Source: Uranotaenia lowii
Taxonomy: Eukaryota; Arthropoda; Insecta; Diptera; Culicidae
DNA length: 64,000 bases
Reading direction: 5' to 3'
Assembly (NCBI RefSeq): GCF_029784155.1
Contig: NC_073693.1
Location: forward strand, 183,789,802-183,853,801
A program made the translations under genes and the position numbers. Below are positions 1-11,581 of the stretch, piece after piece. Every line of letters begins with the position of its first letter. Position 1 is the first letter of the stretch. The notes under the pieces were generated by a model. That model searched no databases. It saw only the letters and a list, made by a program, of their open reading frames with translations, and had not been told where the DNA came from.

Positions 1-440
1 TTTTTCCATAATGGCAGGATACCAAATCCAGCCAAAACATCACAAACAAATCATGTTTCTTCAGGAAAGGCAGCAAACGTGTTTGAAGACACTCTTTCAC
101 GTAAATTTCCTGGTTGACGGTCCCAGTTGCAACAAAAATGTTGCTTTTTAAGCCATAGGTACAGATAGCTTGCCAAACGAGAAATTTCTTGGAAAACTTT
201 GATAGTTTAATATGCCTGAAAATGGTTTTTCACCTTTCCTCTTCCGGTTGCTGTATAATACTCTTGTCCAGGAAGCTGTCTGAAGTCTGCCTTGGCGTAA
301 GTTTTATCGTCCATTACCACGCAATCAAACGTTTCCTCTTGTACCGAATCAATCAACGATGTCACCTGATGGAAGTGGACGAAATCAATGGAGAATCGTA
401 TCGGGCACAAACAATCAAATATGCAATTGTTGATCACTAT
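1..440 (-). pseudogene. mariner/Tc1-type transposase remnant, runs off the left edge
   Basis: On the minus strand from about 437 to 207 a reading frame carries VMDDKTY followed by KADFRQLPGQ, which matches the first catalytic Asp region of Tc1/mariner DDE transposases. A frameshift near 195-215 moves the rest into another frame, where 206-1 reads KKFLVWQAICTYG, then IYVKECLQTRLLPFLKKH and FWLDLVSCHYG, the region of the second catalytic Asp. The C-terminal third lies outside the window. Known for the family: cut-and-paste transposition between terminal inverted repeats at TA sites. The frameshift makes this copy inactive. A relative lies at 35.8-36.7 kb. No terminal repeat was found up to about 600. 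Confidence 0.8.
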
Positions 441-622
441 GCATTATCCACTTATTCAACAGAAAATCACTATTTTACAATAAGAAACTACTTAAAGTTC
501 AAAAATTCAATTTTCACCGCGACGGAGCAAAATAAAAACACGTGCGATACCAACAAACCATCGCCTACTTCCCTGACTCCTGTCTTCTGATTGTTGACTT
601 TTGAATTCAAACTTATGATATC

Positions 623-691
623 TTTTTTTTTTGTTTCGATTATAGTCGATACTTACTCTTGGGCTCGAACTCGCGGACATCGGCTCAGGAG
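623..691 (-). mobile_element. SINE family B, internally deleted copy
   Basis: Minus-strand copy of the tRNA-derived SINE also found at 12.07, 14.61 and 40.85 kb. It keeps the T-rich end (reverse complement of the A-tail), CGATTATAGTC, and the box containing TTGGGCTCGAACTC, but lacks about 115 bp of the middle. It is flanked by a perfect 12-bp target-site duplication, ACTTATGATATC, at 611-622 and 692-703. The duplication shows the short form arrived by retrotransposition, or was deleted inside without touching the ends. Confidence 0.85.
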
Positions 692-703
692 ACTTATGAT
701 ATC

Positions 704-1205
704 GAACTATGTATTGATTTCTGACCTTGAAACAGTTCGTTTTTGATTTTTGTTTCTGGTTCCGGATTCCAGTTTCTGATTTAAGGTTTAACGTTTCCGG
801 TTGGCAAATTCATTGGTGTCCGGATTCCGGGTTTTAGATAAAATCACTTGTTTCGCTTCTAATAAAAAAATTCCCTGGAGTCGTTTGGTTACCGATTTCC
901 CTTTCCCAGTTCCAGTTTTAGGTTTCCGGTTTCCTGTCCCGATATTTAGGTTAGGTTCCCTGTTTCCAGGTCAGTTACAATACCATTTTCCAGTTTTTAG
1001 TCTCAGATCTCGAAAATCTGATTTCAGTTTCTAGTTTTCGGTCCAGTTGTTTGAATCTAGTCATCGAAATCCGGAAGAACAGAATGGGTAAGAGGAATTT
1101 CTTATTTATTATTCCGATTTACATTTTCCGATTTTCGATATCTGGTTTCCGGTTTCCGATATCCGATTTCAGATGTTTGGTTTCTATTCTATGTTTAATT
1201 TCTGT
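704..1205. repeat. degenerate TTTCCGGTTTC-type simple repeat
   Basis: About 500 bp made of imperfect, variable-length repeats of units such as GGTTTCCGGTTTCC, GATTTCC and TTCCGATTTC. Unit length and sequence drift too much for a clean satellite. Open frames across it (801-1034, 1051-1254) are low-complexity by-products. Two similar tracts with related purine-rich units occur at 51.26-51.99 and 60.01-61.06 kb. Confidence 0.75.
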
Positions 1206-1270
1206 AACAAATTCCTACTTCTTTTTCAAAATTCTTATTTTCAGCCAACAATAATAATTCATTTTTAAAT

Positions 1271-1667
1271 AGAGCGCTGATGTGGTCTAGCGAATATACT
1301 GGCACGAGTTTGGTTTTGGTATGCCAGGCGTACTGAGTTCGATTCCCGGTATCGGCAAGAAAACTTTTGGGTTCGAATCCCATGAGTGGCCGACAGGTAA
1401 GATGTGTTTCTTATTTATCTTATTATAACTGACTATATAATAAGATTGTTCAATCAGTTGCCAGCTGGTCAGGTATATACATCAACACAACACATTCACT
1501 CCATAACAGTTCATACGAAGCCATGGGGTTCGTGTATGGTGTACGGGTTGCATTGGAGGTTCGTCGAACTTATTTATCTAAAAAATGCACGTGAACACAT
1601 ACTTAGACAGAAATGCGGTGAATCCGTGCACCCATGGGTGGATAACCAACATACATACATACATATA
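1271..1667 (+). mobile_element. SINE family A, intact copy with target-site duplication
   Basis: About 397 bp. It opens with a tRNA-like head (TGGTCTAGCGAA as A-box-like sequence). Two B-box-like elements follow: GTTCGATTCC at 1337-1346 and GTTCGAATCC at 1371-1380. The body ends in an ACAT microsatellite tail (about 1648-1665). It is flanked by a roughly 20-bp duplication at 1251-1270 and 1668-1688, differing only by one extra T. A second copy at 7.9-9.4 kb shares the body up to GTGCACCCATGG near the 3' end. Known for such elements: RNA polymerase III transcription and mobilisation by a partner LINE. The family name is not recognised. Confidence 0.88.
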
Positions 1668-1688
1668 ATAATAATTCATTTTTTAAAT

Positions 1689-3661
1689 CCAGAATCACAA
1701 CTTAGAATTTTGAATTTAATTCTTTGGTATCAGTATACCGGTATATCAGGTTTCAGTATTCAAACATCTAAGCTCATAAAATCAATTTGTTAACTTTAAA
1801 ATATGAAAAAATGGGATTCAGATTTTTTTTTTCAATTTTGAAGCTGTCCTAGATTCATAATACAATTTTGTTTTTGTATCGCGCTCTGAATACATACAAT
1901 ATTGTAACTTAGTTTCTCCATTATCAATAAACGGACTCAGCAGATGTGATTATGCTCCTAGTTTGTTTATCCTCAATTCGACGATTTACACCGGCTGATA
2001 TGTCTATGTATCAAAGTTGAGAAAAATGACAATCAATACTACGCCCTCGACACTTTCACAGTGAAAGGTGACTATCAGGCCTGAAAAGAATAGGTTAGGT
2101 TACCCAACATAGTCAAAACACGAATAAATAAATTACACAGCCCAGGCCATTTAATTAACTTCTTCTCGTTCGATCCTACATACCTATCATACGAAATCAT
2201 AGCAGTGCGAAGCCAAGTGCCAAGTTGCCCGCCTGGTTTGAATGAGAATGGCTGAACAAGGAGTTGATGGGCTTTGCGCTTTGGTGACTAAAGACGGCGT
2301 TATTGCATGTTGCACCCAATAATAGCTGAATGTAGTGGCATGGTCGTCGTATACGCCCTCAACACACATAATAGCATAGTGGAAACCTGTACCTACATAC
2401 ATACATAATGACAATCAGCTGTGGGGGTGGGAAACTGAAATTTGGGGGCATATTAAGAGGTGAATAGATTTCGTTTGAATTAAGATTAATGTGACAAAAA
2501 TAAGCGACCCCGCTTAAGGTGGTTTGCCGCTATGATTGATTCGGTCTCTTGGAAACTACCTACTTACGTTCGCAGATTCTAGTTTAATTTTCACCATCTG
2601 ATTTGTGATTTGGGGTAATTTATCTTTTGATTTTAATTTTCTGATTGTTCATCTGTTTTAAAAACAATTTGTTTTAAATATAAAGGCTTATTTCAGGACG
2701 ATAAATTTATTCAAAATTTTAAATTCACATGAAAAAAAAAATCAATTTAATTAGTTACCTGCACTTCTTACCTATCTGTCAAGTTTTCTATACGTTCGAC
2801 TTCATACGCTACCTTCTATTGACTGATAGCAAACAACGTGCAGTGAATAATACCATGTTTTGTGGAGATAATCGTCACATAATGCGAAATACTTTAGACG
2901 GGATAATTGAGTAAAATATGGGGTTGTGTGAACACATACTTCTCTGCCGTCCCAGAGGGATAATAACTCTTCACAAGTGTATGAATGGTCGGGTATTCTA
3001 GTTTCCTTTTTTTCATGCCGTCCTTCCTTCCTCCTCGTGCCGGCTGACTTTTCTTTCAGTGGCGTTCGTGATGCATGAATGACTTAGGGATGATGATATT
3101 GTGTTCTGCCCACCTAACCTGCCTTTTGAACCACAGGCTCGAGATGAACAGCAGCCGGTACCAAATTTTGAACAGATTTTGTCGATTTAAAGAGGGGTCG
3201 GTTAGGTCTAGAAATATGTTTCCCTTGTTAATTACATTGCAGAATCTATCCATCCGTTATCTTTTATTCATTTCTTATCATTTGGTGTTCATCAACGTTC
3301 ATAAATAAATGAAGTTTTCTATCTGATCGCGCGTGACATTCTTAGACCCATGTTTGTTTTTTACTAAAACCATATTATTGGAAATGAAAATCAATTAATT
3401 CTATTTTACTTATCACCGCGTATAATCATAATGTAGCTTTGATATGCAAAGACAATAAATTTCTAAGTGAATTTGGTATATTTACCAAAAAACTGATAAG
3501 AGTGATGGTATATGCAAACGGTAGTATACAGAGCAAAAAAAGTATTGTGATATTTAATCAAATACCTGCAAATAACTTGAGTCGAAAATGTTAGTTAATA
3601 TTACATCGTCTTGATGTATCCGGCAGTTTGAAATCATTAAATAATTTTTGTACCGCTCATG
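1689..3661. other. AT-rich intergenic DNA, nothing recognised
   Basis: No gene, RNA or well-bounded repeat is supported. Open frames (2187-2414, 2729-2914, 3056-3308) are short, unrelated to known proteins and lie on both strands, as chance predicts. A short ACATACATACAT run lies at 2395-2406. Confidence 0.5.
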
Positions 3662-5316
3662 CCATTGCACAGTGGTGCAGAACATTAATCTAGCTGTACG
3701 AAATTAATAGCGCCCAGGGATGAAGAGATAGACATTTGATGTCTTCAGCAACATTGTTCAGTTTTACATGGAGCATATTCCAATATAAAAAATTGATAAA
3801 AATGCTAACTTTTTTGTTCTACAAATAAGGGCTTTGATGTCTTCGACAAAATTATTTATCGGATCAAAATACATAAGTTTGTTCAATATGTCAAAGTCCT
3901 ATCACATCACTCTCAGGAGTTACAGTCAAAGTAAAAAAAAATCTCTTAAAAAACAGTGTTTTGAACCTGACCCGTTGTAGATTGGATAAAATGGTTCGCT
4001 GTCTTTGAAACAAAGTTGTAACAAGCCACGATCTACAATTGTTCCATACATTATGATGGGTTTAGCAGTTGCTGAAGCCCTATATTTAGTGTATTTTATT
4101 GGCAATTTTAGAAGGCTCATCCATCGAAAAGTGCACATTTTCGCAACACCCCCTTTTTGTGATTATTTTTGATGATAAACGTAACCATTTCCATTTGAAA
4201 TGAGCGGTGAAATCGATGGAACTAGTAGAGATTTGAACGATTGAAAATATACTTTTTGTATGAAAATTACCTATTTTACTTAGAGAAAAAACGTTGATAA
4301 CTTTTAGTTCATTAATAAAGTGTTGCAGTTTTCTTTTATATATTTTGTTTTGTTAAAAGACATTTAAATTCGATTTTTCAAATCAATTAAACACAAAAAA
4401 AATTAATGGAACTTATCAGTTAAATTAGGTAGAGCACTAAATTGAACCGGTTGCAGCGGTTATATTGTACTGACAAAACCGATTCTATTGTTCATTCATA
4501 TGATATTAAATACTTATTTAGTGCTCTACCAAATTTGTGCCATTATTTTTTTGTTGAGTTTAAATTATTTGGAAAATCGAATTTAAATGTCTTTTAACAA
4601 AACAAAACATATAAAAGAAAACTGCAACACTTTATAAATGAACTAAATGTTATCAACGTTTCTTCTATAAGTAAAATAGATAATTTTCATACAAAAAGTA
4701 TATTTTCAATCGTTCAAATCTCTACTAGTTCCATCGATTTCACCGCTCATTTCAAATGGAAATGGTTCCGTTTATCATCAAAAATAACCACAAAAAGGGG
4801 GTGTTGCGAAAATGTACACTTTTCGATGGATGAGCCTTCTAAAATTGCCAATAAAATGCACTAAATATAGGGCTTCAGCAACTGCTAAACCCATCATAAT
4901 GTATGGAACAATTGTAGATCGTGGCTTGTTACAACTTTGTTTCAAAGACAGCGAACCATTTTATCCAATCTACAACGTGTCAGGTTCAAAAAACAGTTTT
5001 ATTTAAAAGATTTTTTTACTTTGACTGTAACTCCTGAGGATAATGTGATAGGACTTTGACATATTGAACAAACTTATGTATTTTGATCAGATGAACTACT
5101 TTGTTGAAGACATCAAAGCCCTTATTTGAAGAACAAAAAAGTTAGCATTTTTATCTCGCTATCGGTGGACCCTCGGCAAAAATTTTTATATTGGAATATG
5201 CTCCATGTAAAACTGAACAATGTTGCTGAAGACATCAAATGTCTATATATCTCTTCATCCCTGGGCGCTATTAATTTCGTACAGCTAGATTGATGTTCTT
5301 CACCACTGTGCATTGG
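3662..5316. mobile_element. 1.65-kb fold-back (long inverted repeat) element
   Basis: Two arms of about 780-800 bp (3662-4441 and 4517-5316) are reverse complements of each other, with only scattered mismatches and small gaps, around a 75-nt loop (4442-4516). The outer ends read CACAGTGGTG and CACCACTGTG, and the inner ends GGTAGAGCACTAA and TTAGTGCTCTACC. The mirrored 64- and 70-residue open frames at 4812-5006 (+) and 3926-4138 (-) are the same arm sequence read twice and are nearly identical. No transposase is present and no clear target-site duplication was found. It is most likely a fold-back MITE mobilised in trans. The CAGTGGTG start resembles hAT ends, but this is weak. Confidence 0.88.
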
Positions 5317-6559
5317 GCCGAATTTCCTAAAAATGAAAAATAGTGAAGTTAAATTTGAAGCTTTAGCTTGGTTTACATTTTTATTTAATTTTGGTAGTAC
5401 TTACAAGCCAATCAAATACAGCTGAGGTTCTTACTTTTTGAAATGAGTAAAATTTGAACGTCAATTGAAGAATACATTTACTACTTGATGCGATATCGCA
5501 TAGAAAGTTGTGTTGTGATATTACACTACACGACGTAATACTATAAATCATCTCCAGAAATTACATCGTCCATTGTGATGGTGTACATAGAAGAGACGAT
5601 CCAAAAAATTTAAACCAACACCTGCTAAACCACGACTCTACATGGAGATAAGAAAAAAAAAACTTTCTGAGAATCGAAACAGCTGACATTTTTCTTCATG
5701 AATTAGGCTATTTGAAATCATTATCATCAACGCTTCGGTTGCTCCTTGTCAGAAGTAATTAGTCAATAAATCTTCAAACTAATTTCACAAACCAGCTATT
5801 AACGCTCGAAAAACAATCACGAACTCAACGGACTTATCATCTGGTTCTGGTTCTTATCGCTCTTGCAGCGGATGTGTCACTGGGAATTCATTAACGTGCT
5901 GGTTTTTAATCTGACTTTACGTTGCTCGTGGAGGTTCACAAATTTAACAAGTCCACTTAACGTTATCAACTGCTCGGACCACTATCAGATTTTTTTTTAA
6001 GATCAATCTTTCAATTGACTTTAATAGTTTTCAAATTTTAAATTGATCATTAATTTCAATAAAAAACCGGTTGATACCTGTAGGTTCGATGCATTGTTAC
6101 TGCGTTGAAAGAACTGAATCAGATTTGCAGATCGTATCTTCCTTAGAGCACATGATTTGCATTTCAATTGTGTCTCCTACTTCTTGTTGTTCCTTATCAC
6201 TTCACCCAAAATATGTGTCTTGTAATTCACAAGGAATTTCACCGTTTTGTCCGATTGTCCGATGCAAAGGGAAAGACGATACAAAGACTGTTGACAACCT
6301 GGAGCCAGCCGCGTCTTCATTCAATGCCAGTCACATGTCGTGAATATTTCAGGGACTAAGGACTGTATTCCCAAAAAAAAATGCAACACTCACAGATGTG
6401 AATATACTTGATGCAACTTTTGAATAAAATCTTTGGGCAGGACCCTGAAAAGTTCAGTATAAATCCGAAGGGAGACCCAAATGGAGTTGAAAATCAACTA
6501 AATTCGTTCAAAATTCATACGGTAGGGTAAATTATTCAAGGAGACCTAGAGGATCCAAC
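5317..6559. other. AT-rich intergenic DNA, nothing recognised
   Basis: No supported gene. The 90-residue frame at 6071-6343 and its overlapping frame match nothing I recognise and have no initiation or splice context. Confidence 0.45.
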
Positions 6560-6770
6560 GCGATTGATAGTCCGGATCTTGGACACAGAACAGCTATCGA
6601 AAGAAGCTTGCTGCCATTCTATACGAAGCTCGACAAATTGGACTATGACGTGAAAGACCTCTAAGGTTAAAGCGCCAATAAGCTATATTAAAAAAAAATT
6701 GGACTATAAGAACTACCGAGCGATCACTATCCTTGAAACCGCCTACAGTGTGGTCCCGAATTAGAATGTC
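6560..6770 (+). pseudogene. LINE reverse-transcriptase fragment
   Basis: Translating in shifting frames gives LIVRILDTEQLS, then LPFYTKLDKLDY, then NYRAITILETAYSV. These align in order with RLIIRIWDIEQLP, CPIYKKGDKLDC and NYRAITVLNAAYKV of the LINE at 8.07-9.28 kb. It is therefore a small, frameshifted relic of the same or a sister LINE family covering the finger region of the reverse transcriptase. An A-run insertion near 6689 breaks it further. Confidence 0.65.
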
Positions 6771-7911
6771 CATCCCGGGATTTCCCGACCTCGAATTCCC
6801 GGGAATTAAGAAAATTCGAGATTTCCCGAATCCAACAAATAGAGCTAATTTTTTAAAAGTTAACACGACGTAAATTTGAATAAATGCCAGGTTCAGGAAG
6901 GAAAATGATTGTTAGCCTTTGATAGTTTTTCTAAAACATGGTGAAAACATTGAATTTAAGAAGAGGTTTCGTTTGTCTAAGAACCCGGTGCTAAAAGTCA
7001 AAAATGACAGTAAATCTGTAACAAAAAGACAGAAAAATTTGATGTCTAGTACTTCAGGTATCTGACAATTTTAGGAAGCTGCAATTTAAAATGATTGATA
7101 CAATAAATGACCAAATATACAAAGAAGAATGCCTCCAAAAGCAACCACTTTCCTTGCATTACAATTTCATAGGTTCCAAGTTGATAATCTGGTTTGCTTT
7201 GATCTGGAGTCGCCTCTATTATGATTGATTATGATTTCGTGGTCCTTTTAAGATTGCATTGTAATATATTCTTTATTTTATTATTGATTGCATAAAACCA
7301 TCTTGAACGTGTGAAAATGAAAAAAAAAAAACAGATCTAATTGGTTGTTATGAAGTGTTCACGGATTGTCATCATTTTGAACCTACCAAATTTTTTTTTT
7401 GCGTTACAAAGTTGTACACAATATTTTCGCTTGCGAGTTTTGAGATATAGAATACCGAATTTTCGGTGATTGTTGTCAAGATTTCTTAGCGCTCCCTTAT
7501 GTGTTAAACAAAAATAATTACTAAATCTAACTTTCCAACCGCTCTAAAAGAAAGAGAATCGTTCTAAGACAACATTCTTTCAAAGTTGAAAATTTATTGC
7601 GGATTGTTCGAGTTATCAATAAAATGGGCTGCTATCCTTTTTTATAATCTCGTTTATGTGGAACGACTTGAACCATTTTAACTTCGCTTGTAAACACATT
7701 TTGCGTGATTGTGATGTCACATTCTGTACCAATAAGACATTAATATCTTAGGAAAGGTTAGATTTTCAAAGAAATTGAAAAAAGAACGGAAAATTTTATA
7801 CATCGGAAATGTTGGTTTGGTTTTTCTACGCTAACACATTCCCTACTATGCTACAGGAATCTGTACCATTTTTTTAATTTGGTAATGAATCTACAAAATG
7901 TTCCATCCAAA
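6771..7911. other. intergenic DNA with a CCCGGGAATTC-rich patch and a dispersed-repeat fragment
   Basis: 6765-6835 contains repeated TCCCGGG, AATTCCCGGGAA and ATTTCCCG units, low-complexity and GC-richer than its surroundings. 7395-7485 resembles a dispersed repeat also seen at 20.05-20.25, 34.68-34.80 and 55.45-55.64 kb (common core GATATAGAATACCGAATTTTCGGTG or close variants). No gene is supported. Confidence 0.45.
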
Positions 7912-7920
7912 GCGGGGAAA

Positions 7921-9440
7921 ACCGATGTGGTTTAGCGAATAAGCTGGTGCCAGTCTGATTTGGTATGCCAGGCATACTGGGTAAAAAACTACTAAACAAC
8001 TTTTGGGTTCGAATCCCATAAGTGGCCGACAGGTAAGATATGTGTTTCCCCTTGTATAACTGACTATATATTTATTTATTTACATAGTATTCCGTCTCAC
8101 GACATAACTTGACGAACATAATTCCTAAAATTCACTCGGTTCATAGCAACCGTTCTCCAATTTCTCGGGCACCCCACGTTCGCCAGATCACGCTCCACTT
8201 GGTCTAACCACCTCGCTCGTTGCGCCCCCGCTCGTCTTGTTCCTACCGGATTCGTAGTGAACACCTGTTTTGCAGGACAGTCGTCCGGCATTCTCGCAAC
8301 ATGTCCCGCCCAGCGTATCCGGCCAGCCTTCACCACCTTCGGGATACTGGGTTCGCCGTAGAGGCGCGCGAGCTCGTGGTTCATCCTTCGCCTCCACACT
8401 CCGTTCTCCTGTACGCCGCCAAAGATGGTTCTTAACACTCGTCGCTCGAATACTCCGAGTGTACGCAGGTCCTCCTCGAGCAATATCCATGTCTCGTGCC
8501 TGTAGAGAACAACCGGTCTAATGAGCGTCATATACAGGTTACACTTCGTGCGAGGGCTAAGTCTTCTCGACCGCAGTTGCTTGTGGAGTCCATAGTAGGC
8601 ACGACTTCCGCTGATAATTCGCCTCCGGATCTCACGGCTGGTGTCATTGTCTGCGGTCACCAGTGAGCCGAGATAGACAAAGTCTTCGACTATCTCCAGC
8701 TCGTCGCCGTCGATCGTGACCTTGTTATTACTGGACAAGCGGGTTCGGTCGGTCTCGGATCCGCAGGCCAGCATGTGCTTCGCGTTTCAGTTTGCGGTAG
8801 ATCTCCTCCACCGCGGTTACGGTCGATCGTGTCGTATGCGGCTTTGAAGTCGATGAATAGATGATGCGTAGGGACTTGGTGTTCACGGCATTTTTGGAGG
8901 ATTTGCCGCAATGTGAATATCTGGTCCTTCGTAGACCGTCCCTCCATGAAGCCGGCCTGATGACTTCCCACGAATCTGTTTGCTTGTGGCGTTAGGCGGC
9001 GGAGTAGGATTCGGGACAACACTTTGTAGGCGGCATTGAGGACAGTGATCGCTCGGTAGTTCTCACAGTCCAATTTGTCGCCCTTCTTGTAGATGGGGCA
9101 TATTACCCCCTCCTTCCACTCCTCCGGTAGCTGTTCTATGTCCCAGATCCGGATTATCAACCGATGTAGGCAATCGGCCAACCTGTCCGGGCCCATTTTG
9201 ATGAGTTCAGCTGCGATGCCATCCTTCCCAGCCGACATGTTTCTATTCAGCTGGCGAATGGCTTCCTTACTGATATATAAAAGGAACTGACTATATAAAA
9301 GGAATGTTCAATCAGTTGCCAGCAGTGCCAAGTGAAGCCAAGCCAAGCCAAGTGAACACATGCTTAGGCAAAAACTGCGGTAAATCCGTGCACCCATGGT
9401 TAATAACCAACATACGAAGGCACACAAATATAAAAAAAAT
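7921..9440 (+). mobile_element. SINE family A, second copy, split by a LINE insertion
   Basis: 7921-8070 carries the head (GATGTGGTTTAGCGAA, TATGCCAGGC, then GGGTTCGAATCCC and GTGGCCGACAGG). 9285-9440 carries the rest (GTTCAATCAGTTGCCAGC, ACACATGCTTAGGC, GTGCACCCATGG). Both match the copy at 1271-1667 in order. Compared with that copy it lacks the first B-box-like element. The split is caused by the LINE at 8071-9284, whose 13-bp target-site duplication AACTGACTATATA stands at 8058-8070 and 9285-9297. The outer duplication of the SINE itself is not clear. Confidence 0.85.
8071..9284 (-). mobile_element. 5'-truncated, internally deleted LINE nested in a SINE
   Basis: A minus-strand non-LTR retrotransposon fragment. 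Reading from 9238 down, it encodes the N-terminal reverse-transcriptase blocks (KDGIAAELIKMG, VICPIYKKGDKLD, NYRAITVLNAAYKVLSR, HQAGFMEGRSTKDQIF, FIDFKAAYDTIDR). The sequence then jumps at about 8815 to the region after the catalytic palm, losing the FADD-type active site. A second small deletion lies near 8778. From 8774 to 8097 an open frame holds the C-terminal thumb and connection region, with VYLGSLVTADND and RHETW (usually GHETW or GCETW). The 3' end is an ATGTAAATAAATAAA tail, and a 13-bp target-site duplication flanks the insertion. Non-autonomous and inactive. The clade (RTE-like) is a judgement from memory. Confidence 0.85.
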
Positions 9441-11283
9441 TCACAAAATGATGGTATATGTAGGTAAGAGTTTGATGCAGGGCAGTCACTTCAAGATATT
9501 TAAGAAGTAGAAACAGCTTTAAATGATTGATTGATGGTTGAAAGTAAAAATGTTAATAAGAAAAAGAAATTGCCGATGATTTTACATTGAATTATTCCAA
9601 GAACCGCAGGAGTTCAACGTTAAATGTCTCTACTACCACGAAATGTATAGAGTCCTAAGGCAGAGCGTAACGTGTACCATTCATGTTGGATGAAAGACAG
9701 GTAACTACATTCTTATCTCTGGAAAACAATTGAATAAAACAATGTACAAAAACGTTCGGTGTTTAAATGATAATTGCAATTTTAAGCATATTGTAATTAT
9801 AACCGTGCCGCGTCCAGTTATCACTGTGTATAATTGCAAGCTAATTATGTAGGGATGAGAAAACGAAAATGGGCTTCCTTTGAGGAACAAATAGCTGGTT
9901 TTAATTTCTATCATGCATCCATTCAACACGTTTTTATTAATTACACCAGATAGTCTACTAATACAATTATTTTAATAATCAGTTAAGGAGACGCACGTAC
10001 ATCATGTATGCAGGTTGATATAGTGAAGAACAAAAAGCACAACACTTTTTGTTGCGTTTAGTGTGAATGCAGATGTGTGACCAACCACTTCGCGGCGATG
10101 GCCGAGGGTGTCTCCCAGCAAAATTATATTGGAAGCTAGGACCTTAGTGTGTCAAGGTTAATTTACACAGAATAAATTTATGCTTCTATGTGACTAGGTT
10201 TGCCTGAATAAAAATATCATTTTTTTTTCGTCGTACATGATTTTTTTAAAGTTTCTGCAACATAATTATTGTATGCTGCACAGCAGTAACAATTGTTAAA
10301 AAGACGTATTATTCAAAATTTCAGGGTGATAATAAATAATTTTCGATGTCCTAAAATATTACACATTTCTAGTGCTTTTTATTAAATACATCTGATAAAA
10401 TATAAGCATGCTTTTCCGAGCAATTTCACTCGTGTTGGAAAAAAGTGGTAGAAATTTTGACACACAGTGGTAGTACATTTCAAAAATTTTAAAATGCAAA
10501 TTTTATTTCTAGATCTACGACCGTCAAATTTGTTTACAACATTATGTCTATTTTCACATGAAGAAACATTTGGATCACATAGGGCTAAAATAGAAAAAGT
10601 GTTGTAAAAATTTCATTGTAAAATTGCTCTTGTAGTACCACACCAAAGTAGCCCGTAGTTGTAGCTGACAATTAAAATTTTCTATATCGAAAAATACACG
10701 ACGATTTCAGGCTCTCAGAAAGATTTTTCTGCTACCGTGAGTACCACTAATTCTTTCCGAAAATCTATAGCAAAACTGTTTCTCTAAAATTTATCTGATT
10801 GTTTCTAATTTACAGGAATTTTACTATAAACAAATTTGAAGCCTTTTCATTAACGACCTGATCTTCAGGTAAGAGAGTGTTTAATGTTACAATATTTCTT
10901 TTGTTTTGTGCAATAGTTTGCCAATCGGAATTATGTCATAATTATAGATAAATAGTAAAAATTGACGATAATTTCAGTTTGTTATGATCGAAACTAATGT
11001 TGCCTCAGATCATTTTTTGACACATTATAAACAAAGCAAGTAAAACTGAAAACGGCACAGGGAATACAGCTGAACTCTTCAAATGCTAGTACAGACATAT
11101 CTAGCTAAAACATGTCTCAGCCTGAACATACGCGGGAAACCAAAGATTGCGTCATAAAACCTTGAAATATCGTTTTTCTCTTTTGTTTATGGTTTATCTT
11201 CTTATTCTGAACTTCTTAGTCACGTAGCATCAATTTGTTTAAAAGCTTTATTTATAACGTTTACTACAATTTATATTTAACAC
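9441..11283. other. AT-rich intergenic DNA, nothing recognised
   Basis: No gene or clear repeat is supported. The 74-residue minus frame at 9705-9929 has no recognisable motif. Confidence 0.45.
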
Positions 11284-11285
11284 TA

Positions 11286-11579
11286 GACTGAGTCGATTTG
11301 GGGTAATTTTTGAATTTCTCAAATCCTGGGGTCTAAAAAGCTTCGTTTTGGTCCAAAACTTATCCACAATTTCTTGCTGAATTTTTAGGTAACGTTTACA
11401 TGAGTAAATTTGAAAGTTTAGGTTTGTAGGGGAAAAAAGTTATTAGCTGTTTAACAGGGATATGTCTTTTGGCATTGAAAAACAATAAATTCAATTGACA
11501 TCACTGCTGGAGCCTCGCGAAGTATTGCATGAGAAGTAAACCTAAAAGTTCCCCAAAATGACCCCAAATCGACTAAGTC
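11286..11579. mobile_element. MITE with TA target-site duplication
   Basis: The ends are inverted repeats, GACTGAGTCGATTTGGGG at the left and CCCCAAATCGACTAAGTC at the right (one mismatch), each bordered by TA (11284-11285 and 11580-11581). It has 294 bp of non-coding interior. TA duplication plus short terminal repeats is typical of Tc1/mariner-derived MITEs. Confidence 0.75.
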
Positions 11580-11581
11580 TA

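Noticed and set aside
1404..1793. 129-codon open frame
   Set aside because: It lies mostly within the SINE A body and its ACAT tail, with no protein signal.
2085..2105. TTAGG-like telomere repeats (also near 950, 3205, 15465)
   Set aside because: Only one or two units each; chance in this composition.
6071..6359. Two overlapping 63-90 codon frames
   Set aside because: Mutually overlapping in different frames without any domain; likely chance.
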